DNA of 64,000 nucleotides from Tetmemena sp. SeJ-2015 (taxonomy: Eukaryota; Ciliophora; Spirotrichea; Sporadotrichida; Oxytrichidae), in contig JAJKFJ010020921.1 of NCBI GenBank assembly GCA_027382625.1, positions 186,001 through 250,000 of the forward strand, in the 5' to 3' direction. Every line of letters begins with the position of its first letter. Positions within the stretch are counted from its first letter, which is position 1. Both the position numbers and the translations under genes were made by a program. The notes under the pieces were generated by a model. It did no database searches. It saw only the letters and a list, made by a program, of their open reading frames with translations, and was not told the origin of the DNA. Shown here piece after piece: positions 1 to 13,239 of the stretch.

Positions 1-69
1 GAGCGAAACTCCAATCTCCTTGAAGAAGAAGATCATCGTTCTTTCTCCCAACTAACAGTCACTAGAGTA
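1..69 (+). CDS. possible 3' part of a coding segment at the window edge
   Basis: From base 1 the + strand reads an acidic and polar peptide that starts ERNSNLLEEEDHRSFSQ and stays open to a TGA near base 100. Base composition is richer in C and G than the AT-rich DNA that follows. No family is recognised. It may be the end of a macronuclear-destined segment whose start lies outside the window, or a chance frame. Support is weak. Confidence 0.25.
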
Positions 70-99
70 CGTATCTACTTTTATCCTAGAGAGAGATGA

Positions 100-3000
100 G
101 GTTTAAAGTTAAAATGTCGTGAAAGAGTTGCTGTATAACGCACCTGCTAAGCTAAACTTTAATATTTCCGATAAATTTTAATAGCTAGTATTAAAATTTG
201 AAATAGAACATTGAATTATATCTCTCCTTCTCTTCTTAAATACTACCATTGGTAATAAAAGCATTACAAAATATTTTTATTTTTTTCTTAAAGAGCCTGG
301 CTTATGGTCTGTCTCTTGGAGTATAGAATCCAATTGAATGCATCTTACCTCACTTCTGTGGCCTTTAGCATAAATTTAAGCTTTATTTCCAACAAGGTAT
401 TGCTTTCTTTGAATTCTTAAAATCTATGCATCCTTGCCTCAGCCCTCATCATATTTAATAGATATAGAAGAAAAATTAGAATCTTGCTTGAAATATGAAG
501 AAGATATCTTTCTATATTCTATTTGTAGTTTTTTCTTGGTTATATACTCTACTTAAACTTTAAATTTATTTTTGAATCAGACTTCTCTCTTGAATTTCCT
601 AGCTGCTTGAACATGCATGCACAAGTTGAATTATTTTGGATATCTTTTGTAAACTGTAACGAGAGTATTTTAGGCAGATTTGAATCCAACCATCTAGAAA
701 GTATTGTTTCACTATTCGCATAATGCAATTTTCCATTTACAAGACTTTGAATTAAACTAGCTGCTTCTTAGAAAATAATTAACTGCCTCCTTGAAAATAA
801 GGTTTCTGTTCGAAGAAATTGAATGCCGTCCATTAAAAACAACCTATAAAAGTCGTTGCCCATTCATTATTCATCATTTGAAATATTTAAATTATAAAGA
901 AAAAAATGTAATTATTACTTAATTCTATATGACGATGAAGAGGATGAATTACATTTAAAAGGTATGAATTTTCTGAGATTAACAAGTAGGAAGCTGAGAA
1001 TAACTTACTTGAGAATGAGTAGTTAGTTTCTTTAGTCGTCAAAGGCTAATGAGAAATCTTTGGCATGTGGAGATCCTTAAGGCAGGATTTTTCACTTCTA
1101 ATTTAGAGTCAAGGTAAGATCAAAATGACTCTTAAATGACCTTTAATAGTTATAAACAACGCAAATACCTCTATTTTTCATCCTCTTGCATACTATTTCA
1201 ACCTTAAAATAATATTTAGCCAAATTAAAAAATTAAACGCTTGCATAAATTACTACTTTTCATCCACCGAAGTTGATTACTGCAAATATTATTGAATTTA
1301 TTAAACTAGTTGATAACTATTAAATAGAGGCTGGTTCTTGAAGATATATCACTCTTCTGAAGTTCTAAATGAAATGAATTTGGAGTTAAGTCTTCAGTAA
1401 GATTTACAAACCGAGATTCTGGCTCCTCTTTGTACTTGGAAAGTCTTCAATGTTTATTTAAAAGGTAATCCTACTTATAAGCATTTGATTCCTATTGCCA
1501 AGAAAATTTTGAAATAATTCCTCGTAGAGTTTATGCTTTATATTAACTGTTAACGAAAAAAATTGAAGATTTTCTCATTATTGCAACCTTTATAATTAAA
1601 GGAAAATTAATTGGCATTTCATAATATAATAACTCTGCTGCTGTTTTGAGAATAGAAATAATCCTGAATTAAATATAGTAATTCAGATGAAAAGAATAAA
1701 CTGTTTTACAAACTGAAATAACAGCATAACAAGTAAAATTTTATGGTTGGCGAGTGTGAGTTTAAAAGATTGAGCTAATTCATTGTTATCTCTTTAGTCT
1801 CACTTTATTATTTAGAAATTTATTTTTGTAAAACAAATTTCTTCTTGGCTACTCGATAGTCCTACTCTTATTAGAGATGAAATAGATAAAATTTGTGAAT
1901 GATTAATGATATTTGCATTAATGTTTTGAGAATATTCTGCTTCCAAAAGGTTCCAGGAATGATAATTTGAAGTTACTGTAGCAAATTGAGGCACTAACTT
2001 CCTTCAACTTCGCCCTGTTTTACCACTTAAGAACTTTTGGAAATCAAAAGAATGCAAAATAAATTAATCATCTATCTTCTCTTTCTTAAAGCTAACTACT
2101 AAATTGCATAAATCAATACTCTCAAATTACATTTGTTGTTTTAAAATCTATCTCCTTAAAGCTCTTAGTAGTTAAAGTATGTTTAAGGAGTCAGCACTCC
2201 CCCCTGAGAGCAGCACTTTGGAATTTGTTTGAATTCTAATTCAGGTTATGGACTAATTTTATTCAGCCTAATTCCGGAGACGGCGCTGCTTCCCTCGCTA
2301 ACTCAAACTGATTTTCCAATTAAGCTTCCTTTCTCCAAGTTATCTTAGTTTAGCTGCCTTACCTAGCTTAGAATGTTTGGGAGACATCTTGTGTGATTGC
2401 ATAGACTGCTGTCCTCTGACTAATTTGAAGCAGCTAACTTGGTTTTAAGTTTGCCCTATTGGGCTTGTTTCCAGCCTAATTATCACTTAAACTGAAGGCA
2501 TGCTTAGTGTGAGATATAAGAAGGAGAGGAAGACATCAAAGATTTCTACACAATAAATACACTCTCAATTATATTTGCGTTTAATTAAAGTAATTTTATG
2601 CACTATTTTTATCTTTGTACTTAATTTAGAGTCAAAGTTCCAAAAATTAAGATCATTGCTACTTGTCAACTCTTGCCTACACCAAATAAATAATAGAATC
2701 CAATTGTACTAAGTAGTTTACGCACGGGGCTAGATTGCATCTGCCCTCCATTTTGAGTTTTACAATCAATCGACATCATAATGAATCTACTTGCTGCTGG
2801 AGTATAAGCTACGCTTTTTTATATAGCAAAAATACATATTTAAATAAATAATCTTTAGTGATAATCAGCTAAACACCTATCGATAAAGCTAGCTAAGTTT
2901 AAGTTTTTAAATAGAACTCCTTTTCTTCATGAAGTAGGAGATAAAATTGTAAAAATATTTCTGGATTTTATAAGTTCGAGAATTTAAGGTCTCCTTGGTC
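100..3000. other. AT-rich stretch, no confident gene
   Basis: About 2.9 kb of AT-rich DNA in which no recognisable protein could be read on either strand. Two tiny islands look less random: an ATG at 2179 opening a short peptide rich in Ser and Pro, and a GC-richer patch at about 2264-2310 reading QPNSGDGAASLANSN. Either could be a small MDS. The rest fits germline-limited spacer or IES DNA. Confidence 0.4.
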
Positions 3001-3015
3001 ATTCAGTGTGATGCA

Positions 3016-3665
3016 ATGGACCAAGTAGTAGCCGAAAAGGAACTATGCGATTCTGAAAGCAGAAACACAATCTTTTCATTTGTCATTACGAATTGTCCAT
3101 TATTTCAGCATCATTACACTAGATTTATTGAAATTTATATTTAAAATTTTAGGGTTGCATCTCATAATAATCAAAGAACGTTCAGCTTTTTTTTTACAAA
3201 CTTTTGCCTCCTCAAACTTAATTAAGCAAGGAATTTCTGAAAAGCTGATATTTATGTCTTATCTAATTGACACCGAAGAATGAGCTAACTTTACGGCAGA
3301 AGTAGTAGCAGGTAAGAATTTTCATTTCATAAGACCTTTTAAAAAATTTAATTTAAAAGACTATTGAATAAGAGCTTTATCTTTCAATGAGAACTTTTCA
3401 GCACCAATAAGAGCGCCAAGTCTAACTGCTCCTCCAATCAGATACATTTTTAAGCTTCAAGCGGAATCAAGGAATTCAGCAGATCTTTAGGAAAACAACA
3501 AGTTCTTAGTGGTCTTACAAGGATATAAACTAATCTGATAAGTATGAAAAGAATGCTTCAATTTATTTGCAAGATCTTAAAAATGGCATTGAAGCTTACG
3601 CAGAGGCTGATAAAGGTCGTCCATTTAATATTAAGCTCAAATCCTTATTAAATATTAACATATAG
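3016..3665 (+). CDS. possible fragmented gene, unknown product
   Basis: An ATG at 3016 opens a polar peptide beginning MDQVVAEKELCDSES. Farther on, at about 3540-3640, another frame reads NASIYLQDLKNGIEAYAEAD, which looks protein-like (charged, amphipathic). The two pieces lie in different frames with AT-rich DNA between them, as would be expected of MDSs split by IESs, but no clear pointer pair was found. No family is recognised. This could equally be chance open frame. Confidence 0.25.
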
Positions 3666-4636
3666 TTTTTGAAAGGATTTTGGTTTAACTTAACTGGCCT
3701 AACAAGAGCATTGGCCTAAAATATAGAGCACTATAGTTGTTTTAAAATAGTTTTTCATATTATTCGCGATTATTATAGGCTTATCTTATCATTTCTTTCT
3801 TAGTCTGGTAGTTGGAAAGTAAATTCCATTACTTTTTTATGACCTTATTGAAGGAATAAGTGACTTCAAATAAAACATAATAAGGAGTCTGACTGGATTT
3901 CAGGGTCATCAATTAGCAAAACTACTACACATTTTTCTTTTCTAAAGAAAGTTAAAAATTATCAAGCTTATAAATTCATCATAAACACAATATAGACTTC
4001 GGATTAAAATTATTTGCTAAGGATTTTTAGAATAATATAGTATTGGGCTATAAATTAAAATGGATGAAGGAATTTTTTCAGCTTAAATCTCAAATTTCAA
4101 GAATTATTGCGACGACATAAGAAGTTTTAATTAATTTTAAGATTTTATATCTTTGAATCTTTGTATTGAAGCGCACAGCAAACAGTTATAAATTACAAAA
4201 AATTAATGAAGTAAGAAATTTGCATTTTGGGAATTTACAGGCCTCATAATCTCTAATAATATATGATAACTTTGAATTGCGGAGGTGGAATAATTTAAAT
4301 TAAGACCTCTTTAGCTGGAATTTTTTCACTGGTTTGTAAATGTAACAAGAATAATTGTAAAAGTATAAAATGTAGTTGTAGTAATGCAAGTCTGTGAAGT
4401 ATGTTGATGCCTCCAGCAATTTAATTTAATTTTCGATTTAAGCGCACACCATTTAAATCGAATAAATGCGATTTAATAAACTTCAGTATGAATAGAATTT
4501 ATATTAAATCTTAGCAACTACTAACCTCTTATTGTCTTAAAATCTCTTGGGTGAACTCTTTTAAGTATTTAAGCCTCCAAAGTAAGCTCACTCAATGGGC
4601 AGTTCCTTGACTGAAGATCACTTATCTCAAGGCGCC

Positions 4637-5937
4637 ATGGGTAATGGTCAAGCTATTTGTCCTCATAGCATGATGAAAACAGGGAGTGGATGTCTAGGGG
4701 TTAAAATATAATTTTATATTCATGCTTGACCAGCCTTGAAGAAGTTGAATGTGCAATCAGACTGAGCCTTGGAGAAAGGGTCGTATGGCCAAAGCGTAGA
4801 CTTAATTTTTGAAGATTTATTATTATTTTGTTGAATTATTTACCTTGTAACATAGAAACTGCATGCCTTTAGCAAGCCAGCCATCCAGCCAATTGAGTGA
4901 ATCTCATGAATCAATAATTTGATTGATAGCTATATAAATTACGTTTACCAGAATAAGGATTCTAAAAGATTTTAGTCTAAAGGTAAGATTTTATAATGGA
5001 ATGTCTTTAATGAAGAAGATCTAAAAGCTTAGGGAAGACTCATGAACATTCATAAAAGAGTCAAAGGCTGCTTTTTACAGCTCATAGTCTAATGTGAATA
5101 TGGTTTTATCCTTTTTAAAATATATTCCTCCTTTTTCAAGTGCTAGCAAGCTTAGAAAACAACTGGCCACGTATCCAATGAGTACTTTCTAAAAAGGATA
5201 CTCACTTTTCTCGAACATGCACTCATTATAAATGTGAATAAAGAGGACTAAGAATTCTAAAACACAGAGTTCATTTAAAAATCTCCGAGCCTTCCCTTAT
5301 TATCAGCTCAATTAAATCAGAAGGAGCGTGAATAAATAATTCGTTGAGGGTTTAGCTTTCCTTTCGAAGAGGACGTTAAATATAGCTATAATTCTGTAAA
5401 GATATTAAGAAATATATGATTGGCTTGAAGTATATTGTAACCAATGGATCTGTGGCTACTAGAGGCTAACTTTCCATAATCTATCCTATTCAATCTTGAG
5501 GAATACAGGAAGCATCACGAATTCTTCAGAAAGGATTCTTGCAAAGGAAAATCTTGTCTTTACGAAATCGTACCACATATACAAAGTAATCTAACCTTTA
5601 CTAAGCATGTGAGTCTAAGACATTTAAGCACATGATAAATGAATTTTACGAAAGAGATAGGTCTGTTGATAAACCATTTGTTTGCTCATTCACACTTTTT
5701 AAGACATTTGTTGCAAGAAATGCTGGGACTTTGCTCTCCTTCGTTTTTGAAAATCATATTGAAAGGGTAACTCAAAGTTACTTGAGGCAATCATACAAAT
5801 AGTCAAAAGGCCTGAGCCAGCACAAGTGCTGCTCTCGAAATTATGAATACTCTTCAATCCCAGGCTATGCTAGTTTAAACTCAGAGTTGGCCAAATTCTT
5901 TTAATAAGAAGGCATCATGAGGTTACAGATCTATTGA
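4637..5937 (+). CDS. candidate multi-MDS gene, unknown product, MG- start
   Basis: Several consecutive + strand pieces read as plausible protein with TAA/TAG as Gln: MGNGQAICPHSMMKTGSG from 4637 (Gly2 would allow N-myristoylation), EEDLKAQGRLMNIHKRVKGC near 5010, KLRKQLATYPMSTFQKGYS near 5150, an acidic Gln-rich stretch at 5248-5345, MDLWLLEANFPQ from 5443, and a 99-codon frame at 5641-5937 that includes KPFVCSFTLFKTFVARNAG and ends at TGA. The frames differ from piece to piece, implying intervening IESs, but I could not fix the pointers. No domain is recognised. The order and direction agree, which favours one gene. The start and internal junctions are guesses. Confidence 0.4.
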
Positions 5938-5944
5938 AATTTAG

Positions 5945-7310
5945 CCAACGTCCTACTCGATAGGTTTTATAATTCGCAATAGGTTCTTAAGAGTACCATT
6001 GTTCTCGCTTACAATTAAGCAAGGTAAGATAAAGTAAAAATCTTTTTCAACTTTAGGCTGGGAGAGCATTCTTTTAATGAGATGTGGATTTTGAAAAGTC
6101 TCTTGAACTTCACTAGTTCAAATGATAAAAATTGAAGACATGGTATCAAAAATTATTGACTTAAAAGATTGATTGTATTTATATTTCAACTTTATTCTGG
6201 ATTATACTTCATAATTTAATCATTTATATGCAATAAATAATTATCATTTATTGGTATTTACTTACTTATAGAATGTAGATTGTAAAATGAACTCTTGATT
6301 TAATATGTAGAGGTTTGATGATATATTATTCCTTATTTTTGAGTGGTAGTTTCTTCCTACTCGTTGGAATAACTTTGTGATATCTATTAAAGAATGCGCC
6401 TCACATTGGAGTTGATACTCAATTTTAAATTATCTCAAGACTATCTCTTGTGCAAAGCTACTCAACTATTTCTAGCTCATAGTTAACCTGTCATCCTACA
6501 GAGGTAGCGAATCATCTTCCTCATCTCTCTTTAATGATTAATTGCAGCATGGCTTAGGATCTTAATAATCATCAGGAGTAAAAACTTTTAACTTAGTAGG
6601 AATAACTTTTCAAGTTTAAAAATAAAGAAGTAAGTTTTAAACATACATTCAAATATACTAAATTCATTATCTAGATCAATTAAGTGAGCCTATTTATAAC
6701 TAGCATTCTATTTAAATGATTTCTTTAGAGGATTAAAGAAGCAAACTTCCATTACGAGTGATTCTGAGTTAGAAGATATAGTCTTCCTTACTTCTCATGT
6801 GTGCTTGCTATCTTTAATGACAGGCGCTTTGAAATGGGATCCCTCTCAAGAAAGAAGAAAGAATTCAGAAAAGAAATATAAGCAAGAAGTAAACTTTCTC
6901 TAATATTTTTTGACAGATCTAATTAAAAATGTAGTTAGAAATTAAAATCGTTCTAAATTAAAGTCATTTAATAGAGGTAATGCATGAGCTTGATTAAGAA
7001 TTAATTCTTATTTTAAATTCACTACTCTTCGTATTAATTAATTCCTTGTCTGGTTTCTTTAGCATCACGGCTGATTGACTGTACTATAAAGCACAAGAAG
7101 TCTGATAAAGCTAGAGCAAATGCTATCTAAGATTAATATGTTTATTTACACCAGAAGCTTCAATTGCCTCTCTCAAGCTCTGATTCCTATTCTTGCAAGC
7201 TCAAGTTACCATTGCTATTTGCTATTTTGATGATGATGATGATGATTTTTGGGTATGAATTAAATAATCCGTTTCGAGACATCTCTGATTAATAAGTGCT
7301 GAGATTATTA
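5945..7310. other. AT-rich stretch with a (GAT)n run
   Basis: No confident gene was found. A short trinucleotide repeat (TGA/GAT, about six units) lies at 7229-7247. The remainder looks like AT-rich spacer. Confidence 0.4.
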
Positions 7311-7318
7311 AGCCCATT

Positions 7319-7844
7319 ATAATTGTTTATTTCCTAGCAGATGTGGCTTTATATATTAATTAGGGAGATGTTTGATTAGACTCTTAAAATGAGCGAGGTT
7401 ATAAAATATGCCTACCTGCCCTATTAGATAAGGGCTTATGGAGTCGTAGATCCTCTAGCTACCGACCCGGTACTCTCTAGTCATGTTACTGCTGCCAGTG
7501 CTTGAATCATCACCGATAGCCGCAAGAGGACTCGGACGTTGCCACTCGCAGCACAGGGCAATGGCCAGGAATCCCTTCCGTTCAAGCCATCCCTGACTGA
7601 GGGCGTGAGCTGATGGTCACTCGGGAGCCTCGGTGTGTCAAGACTAATTGCCTAGCAGATAGGTATAATAGAGCTTGCTCTCTGCCTCCGGTAGTGGAAC
7701 TGAGGATGTGCTCATAGGAGATAAGCCTGTATCATTGCCCTCTAGTTCATTAGTCCTTGCCAATTCTCGCCTCTCCAAGCCATCTGGTCACTGGTTGTCC
7801 GCCAGCTGGAGTTCAGCCACATCTGCTAGGTAATAAACAATTTT
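7319..7844. mobile_element. MITE-like element with 28-bp terminal inverted repeats
   Basis: AATTGTTTATTTCCTAGCAG followed by ATGTGGCT at 7321-7348 recurs as its reverse complement at 7815-7842 with one mismatch. Between them lie about 465 bp that are clearly richer in G and C (7440-7810) than either flank. No convincing protein was found inside on either strand. A third, partial copy of the terminal motif (CCTAGCAGATAGG) lies inside at about 7651. The structure fits a short non-autonomous inverted-repeat transposon or a transposon-derived IES. A target-site duplication is not obvious. Confidence 0.65.
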
Positions 7845-7849
7845 ACTAT

Positions 7850-10800
7850 TTTTAATATGAGTTTTTAGATAGTAGGATGCTGACATGAGGGATCTAAGGA
7901 AAAGGAATTGAAAATCAGGCAAGTCTAAGCAGAGAGTTCAAAGGTTCTTTCATTGTTATCAAGAATTCACTAATGAAAGCGTTCACTACAGTTTAACTGT
8001 ATCTACTATAAATATCTTGGAGATTAACAGCTCCTCAACCTAACGGGGAGCGGTTTCTGAGGTTCCCACTTGCTGTCTTTTGATTATACTAGTATCCAGA
8101 TATGCACTAGCAAAGTCTAACTTCGAGAGTTAGATTAAACGGAAAGGCTTTTTCATTATAATTACAAAAGGCTTTTAATAAGATAATAATATATATTTTT
8201 TGACTAAATATAAAAGGTAATTTATTGATTGGTATCGTTAGAATTTTTAAAGATATCGTTCACCAAGTTATTATTACAATTCATTCTTATTTACTTCGTC
8301 GAATATGGATAATCCAAAAATTATTTAATCATAATAATAAGTAATTATCTCATCATCATCATATGACTTTTGTATTCTGCTCTTTAACATGTTGATAGAA
8401 TGGTTTACAAAAGATGATCTTTCAGTTAAAAATTGCAGCCACTCTGTAATAAACTTCAAGATTGTAAAATAACTTAGCTAAATTTTACACAAAATAATAA
8501 CTTATAAAATGGCTCTTAAATTTAAGTCCTATGCTTGAAGCAAGTTCTTCAGGAAACTAGCAATCGAAGATCTGCTAGTTCAAACTAAATAGAGCAGTGA
8601 CTAAGGTTTATAAAACCAATGAGACTGTTAAATCGGTAACTTCAAATTTTGGAATTATTATTCAGTAGAACATTGAATCTTAACTCTCAAATCCAAAAGG
8701 CAGCTCTAAATTGAGGAAAGATAGCTACAGGAACTATTCTCAACAACTTTGTGAAAGAAGATGTACTGATATCTAGTCAGCCAAGGGGAGTCCTATGTTT
8801 AATCGATAATAAGAGCCTAAGATAGATAGCTTAATTCATTTAATATTATCTTTAGTCTGAACCAACTTAAAACGATAGTCAAGCTTCATTATCATTTTAT
8901 GATTCTTATTATTTAAAACTGATATCGGAATATATACAAGGCTCAGATTATCAAAAGCTATTACTGCCTAAGCATAATCTATATTTAAACAAACTAGCAT
9001 ATACTTGTTTTATTAATTCTAATATCTTTAAATTTGAGAGAGAATGCAGGCAGATGTAAATGTAGGATGGCCGCATTAAACCGATACAAGTTGGAGAGGC
9101 CATCCATCTTAGCTATAGCTTCAGTGTGTATTTGGGATAAATAAGCGGCAGGCATTTTTTTTTGAAGTCGTAAAAATAAGTCTCTAGTTATCGGGATTCC
9201 TAATATTTTTTGGATAAATGCAATGTCAACTTCAAGTTTTGTCAAAACTACTCATCTATCTCTATGCCTTTTCTTGCTAGTTGTTATCCTCTTCCTCCAT
9301 TTTCTTTGTAGAAAGGTGCTTGCTGCAGAGCTTAAAGCTGCTAGATCCAATCTTTTGCTGGGTATCAAGCCCCAATCATATACTTCATTTAAATTGTATT
9401 TAATCAAAATACTTAATCATATTTCTTTTTTAAAATTTTATAAATGGAAGTTAATGAAATGAGCGCTGCTTCTGATGCACTGCTCAGGTAAAAGTCTGCT
9501 GGCTTCAGGGCTTTCTGCTGCTACTGCCTTCGCTTTGTCTCAGCGCTAAGAAATCTTAAGCTCCTCTGCTATATACCAGCCCAGTTTAATTGATAAGAGA
9601 CAGGAGACACTGCTTGAGTTTACGGGCAAGGAAGGTGAATAATCAGTGAGTTCTTCTAAAAAATAGAGGATAAGGAGCGAACTACATGCCGAAGGCTTAA
9701 AATACTTTAATGAAAACTTGATATATGGCTAATGTCTTCTCAGCTCTTAAGAAGCCTTCATGTCTCTCTCTATGCTTACTCACTATCTTCTTAGCCTGGT
9801 TACTTCGAAAGCTGTTTATCCAGCTCAGACCAGCTGACTAATCAGTTGTCCTATATTGCCTAGATAGATAGCTATTTCAGCCACTTCTTCCTTATTTACA
9901 ACCAAATTAATTAAATTATACCAAACATATTAATTATCTTTAATATTTTATATAAATGATTGCTGGTTAATTTGATGTTGATGTTAACTCTAAGCTTTAT
10001 ATTAAAGTGGTGTCAAGATAGTTCAAAACAGTCAAACAGAGAAGAGTATAGAGGCTTGCCTCCCTCACCTAGCCAGCCTTCAACCTCAGTAGCTGAGTCT
10101 CAAAACTTTGAAGCTAGGTGCTCTAGCTAGTTAGTGAACTAGAGCTCAGTCTTTGAGTGATCAACTCCTTGAAGGTGGGCTAGCTCACTCCAGTTAGAAG
10201 AGATGTTTCCTCCCTGCCGCTTCAAATTCTCTTCAATAACATCCAAAATGCATAAATTATACTAATAATTAAATATAAAGAGATTAAATGAATGCAAAAT
10301 GTAACTTTGTAAGGTTAGCTTACAAGTACAGCACTTAAGGCTACTTTCAGAGACTAGTCTTCTGCCTTCTGCCACTCACTATGGCGTTTGCTTTATTGAT
10401 TTTAATACAGAGATTTTCAGAATGACAAACAAATTGCATTAAAGTTAGCTGAGTCAGATTGAATAATTAAGAAGTCTCCCTCTTGTAAATCTACCAGAAT
10501 CACTTATGAAATAAATCAACAATAAAACTCATTAAAGAAAGAGGAGCTGTCAACCTAATGCTGCTGACTCATAAGTCATCTGATTATATTAAACTTAGGC
10601 TGATCCCTAGCAGACGCTAGATTTCATGAACTAGGTCTTTATCATTTAAGCAGGCAGTATTTTAAAATTTTATCTAAATCTATATTTAAAATCAACATTC
10701 GTATTCTTGGATACTCAAATGTTTCGAAAGAGGTTATCATCGTTGCCAAAAACTAAAAGATTAAAATATATGTTCTCTCTATAAAATTGATCAGTAATTG

Positions 10801-12540
10801 AATTGGTGAGGTTATTTGCAAGCTCAAGTCTATTAAGGCTTTAATTTTGACAATAAAATTAAGATTTCTATATTCATTAAGAAGAAAAACTAATCATTAA
10901 GTAGTTTATTATATTTTACATTATATAAGAGAATTTATAGTGCTTTCTCCTTATTCAAATATTGCTTTAAATTTCCGACCTCTTTGCAATAAAGAAGACC
11001 CTATCATTTTAAAAATATTGACTTCCAATGATTTCTTTAGATCAAATGACTCCTTCTTTTTGAAAAATACTATACTAATTATAAACTCTTAATTTTTGCA
11101 CAATTGATTTCTATGTGTTTAAAAGGTATTATCTGGAGAATAATTTAATTATTAAATTTATTCTCTTGCAAGGACTGTCTGGTTTTCTGTATTTAAAGAA
11201 ACATTCTTAAGCTCTTTTATAGTGCATATTCTAGGCAGCTTGTCAATAGATATTTATAGTCAGAGATTCAGGATTCATGAAGTTTGCTGACTAAAAGTTG
11301 CCATCAAAGTCATTTAAATAGCTAGTCATCAATTAATGTGCTTCTCCAGCCTTGATAATTAAAAAAGTTTTGAGCTTCAGTTTAGCTGATCCAGAGTAAT
11401 GATACCTCCTCTTCGAAAGAAGCTGGCATTTTGAAATCCTAAAGATTTTCTTTTATAATAGACAAGAAAAAGCCTCATCTTTTTCTTTTCCCTGATTATT
11501 ATTCCATTTAAATAATTAATTGTCTTTAATTTTTTTTGAGCCTATCATAATTCTTTGATTCAAGATCTCTTAGTTTCATCGCTCATGCAAATTTGGTTCA
11601 CCACTCTTGAGGGAGAGCTATCCAAGGGCTATAGTTAACGCTCCTTATATTGGTGATCCAACTCGATGTTTCTGCATATATACTTAGAGTAAGCACACTC
11701 ACTTCTGAAATGCCTTCTGAATTCCAAATCTTGACGATCTTAGGTCAGAATGAACAAGGCTAGAAGATAAGCTCATTGTGTTCTTCTCATCTAGAGCTTT
11801 CTATTCTCCTCTGCCTTGATTGCACATAATTAAAGAGCGGTAATTTAAATATTATCTGTATTATTGAGTTTCTCATATCAGATAAGTGCGAGGGCGTTAA
11901 CTTGGATTTTAAGAAGTTAGGAGTGTGCTTCAATTATAAAAAGCTTGGCTTTCATAATTAATTTAAGCCTGATAATAAATAATTGATTATAATAGATAAA
12001 AGGTTAAGTTACTGAGCTAATATGGAAACAGACTTGACTTGTTCGCCTTGATGATTGAAGTGCATGAATGCTACTGGTAAGCTGAGTGTTGTTTAACTAT
12101 TCTATTCAAAATGTAAAACTATCTTATACAAATGGCTCTTGGATTGCACAAAGCCTTTCTTCCTTGGATAAGCTATCGGCGTTCCGATAATGAAATTAAA
12201 TCAAAGCTGAATAGTAAAGATCATTATCATAATATTTCATAAGATCATACCATACTTATTTCAAAAAGAAAGATCTATTCCTAAATATATAATGATTTTA
12301 AATTAAGAGGAGCTAATATTTTTAAGCATAAATTCATTCTTTATAATTAGAACTATTTAGTAAGCTAAATTAAAATTAGATCCCTTTTAAAAGAGCAATG
12401 TCTAACATATCCGAACTGTAGCGGGATCCTTCTTGTGCTAATTTCTGTGAAGTCTATAACTTGAACATCGGATTGTCTTTTTAAGGCAATAAAAAAATTT
12501 AAATAATTAATTAATCAAAATAATCCGTATTTAATTGTGT
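7850..12540. other. long mostly AT-rich region, no confident gene
   Basis: About 4.7 kb without a recognisable protein. Slightly GC-richer patches at 9480-9620 and 10020-10220 may hold small MDSs or old repeat copies, but neither gave a readable peptide of more than a few tens of residues that I would defend. The rest is AT-rich and fits germline-limited DNA. Confidence 0.4.
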
Positions 12541-12579
12541 TGTTTGGATGGGGATTTTAAGGGGTTTCCTCGTGGTTCG

Positions 12580-12795
12580 CTCACATCCACCCTTGATCTC
12601 TCCGGCTTCCAAACCGCACATATCTCCTCCTTCTAAGTCCTTCCACGGCTACCTTTGTTTCTCGTTCTTTTGAATCCCTTTTCTACGAAAACACATTCAA
12701 ACCGACCTTACAATTCTCTCTCGCACCAGTTGGTTTGTCGCACTTTTATCCATCTTTTCCAGCTAAATCAGGGGGAGATCAAGGGTGAATGTGAG
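12580..12795. repeat. 21-bp inverted repeat flanking the 3' end of the zinc-finger ORF
   Basis: CTCACATCCACCCTTGATCT plus a final C at 12580-12600 matches, with one difference, the reverse complement of 12775-12795. The arms enclose about 174 bp and the right arm overlaps the last codons of the zinc-finger ORF. A G-rich, telomere-like run (GGGG-ATTTTAA-GGGGTTT, 12550-12567) lies just outside the left arm. It could be an inverted MDS duplication, the end of a small element or a hairpin. Confidence 0.6.
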
Positions 12796-13235
12796 TCAGT
12801 GGGGGCGTGTTTCTTGAGGAAAGTAGAGTGAGAGAATGTCTGCTCACAAGTTGAGCAAGGATAGCGACCGTCAACTTTCTAATGCTTCATATAGATCTTA
12901 GGTTTGTCTGAGTGGACTTCCTTGATGTGCCGCTTGAGGCTCTGAGGATATTCGAACTGTCGTTGACATTACTCGCATTCAAAAAGTTTCTTCTCCTCAT
13001 TGATCTCTGGAGCAGCAACAAGAGGAGCATCAGGTGCGATAGTTTAAACGCCCACCGACTTCTCAACTCTTGGCTTGACAATTTAAAGCACAGAGATCTC
13101 TTGCTCGAGCTCAAGTTCAGAGAGCTCTCCCTTGCACTTAGTGCACACAGCATCTTGTTTGGTTGCTGTTCCGAACATTAGTTTAGCTTGTGTTTGCTAA
13201 GGTTGTACTTGTCTCTTAGCTAGGTTGGTTGCCAT
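12768..13235 (-). CDS. C2H2 zinc-finger protein
   Basis: Read on the - strand with TAA/TAG as Gln, this is one uninterrupted 155-residue ORF from ATG (13235) to TGA (12768). The N-terminal half is polar and Gln-rich, with a CTKC pair at about residues 33-36. The C-terminal half carries two C2H2 fingers: FECEQCQRQFEYPQSLKRH followed by IKEVH, and YPCSTCEQTFSHSTFLKKH, the second lacking a clear final His partner at the usual spacing. Such fingers normally bind DNA or RNA in the nucleus. No IES is needed to read it, unlike most genes here, so it could be a single-MDS gene or part of a germline-limited element; TBE elements also carry a finger protein. The region just downstream (12540-12767) is also GC-richer and open on this strand, so the real C terminus may be longer. 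Confidence 0.8.
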
Positions 13236-13239
13236 CTTA

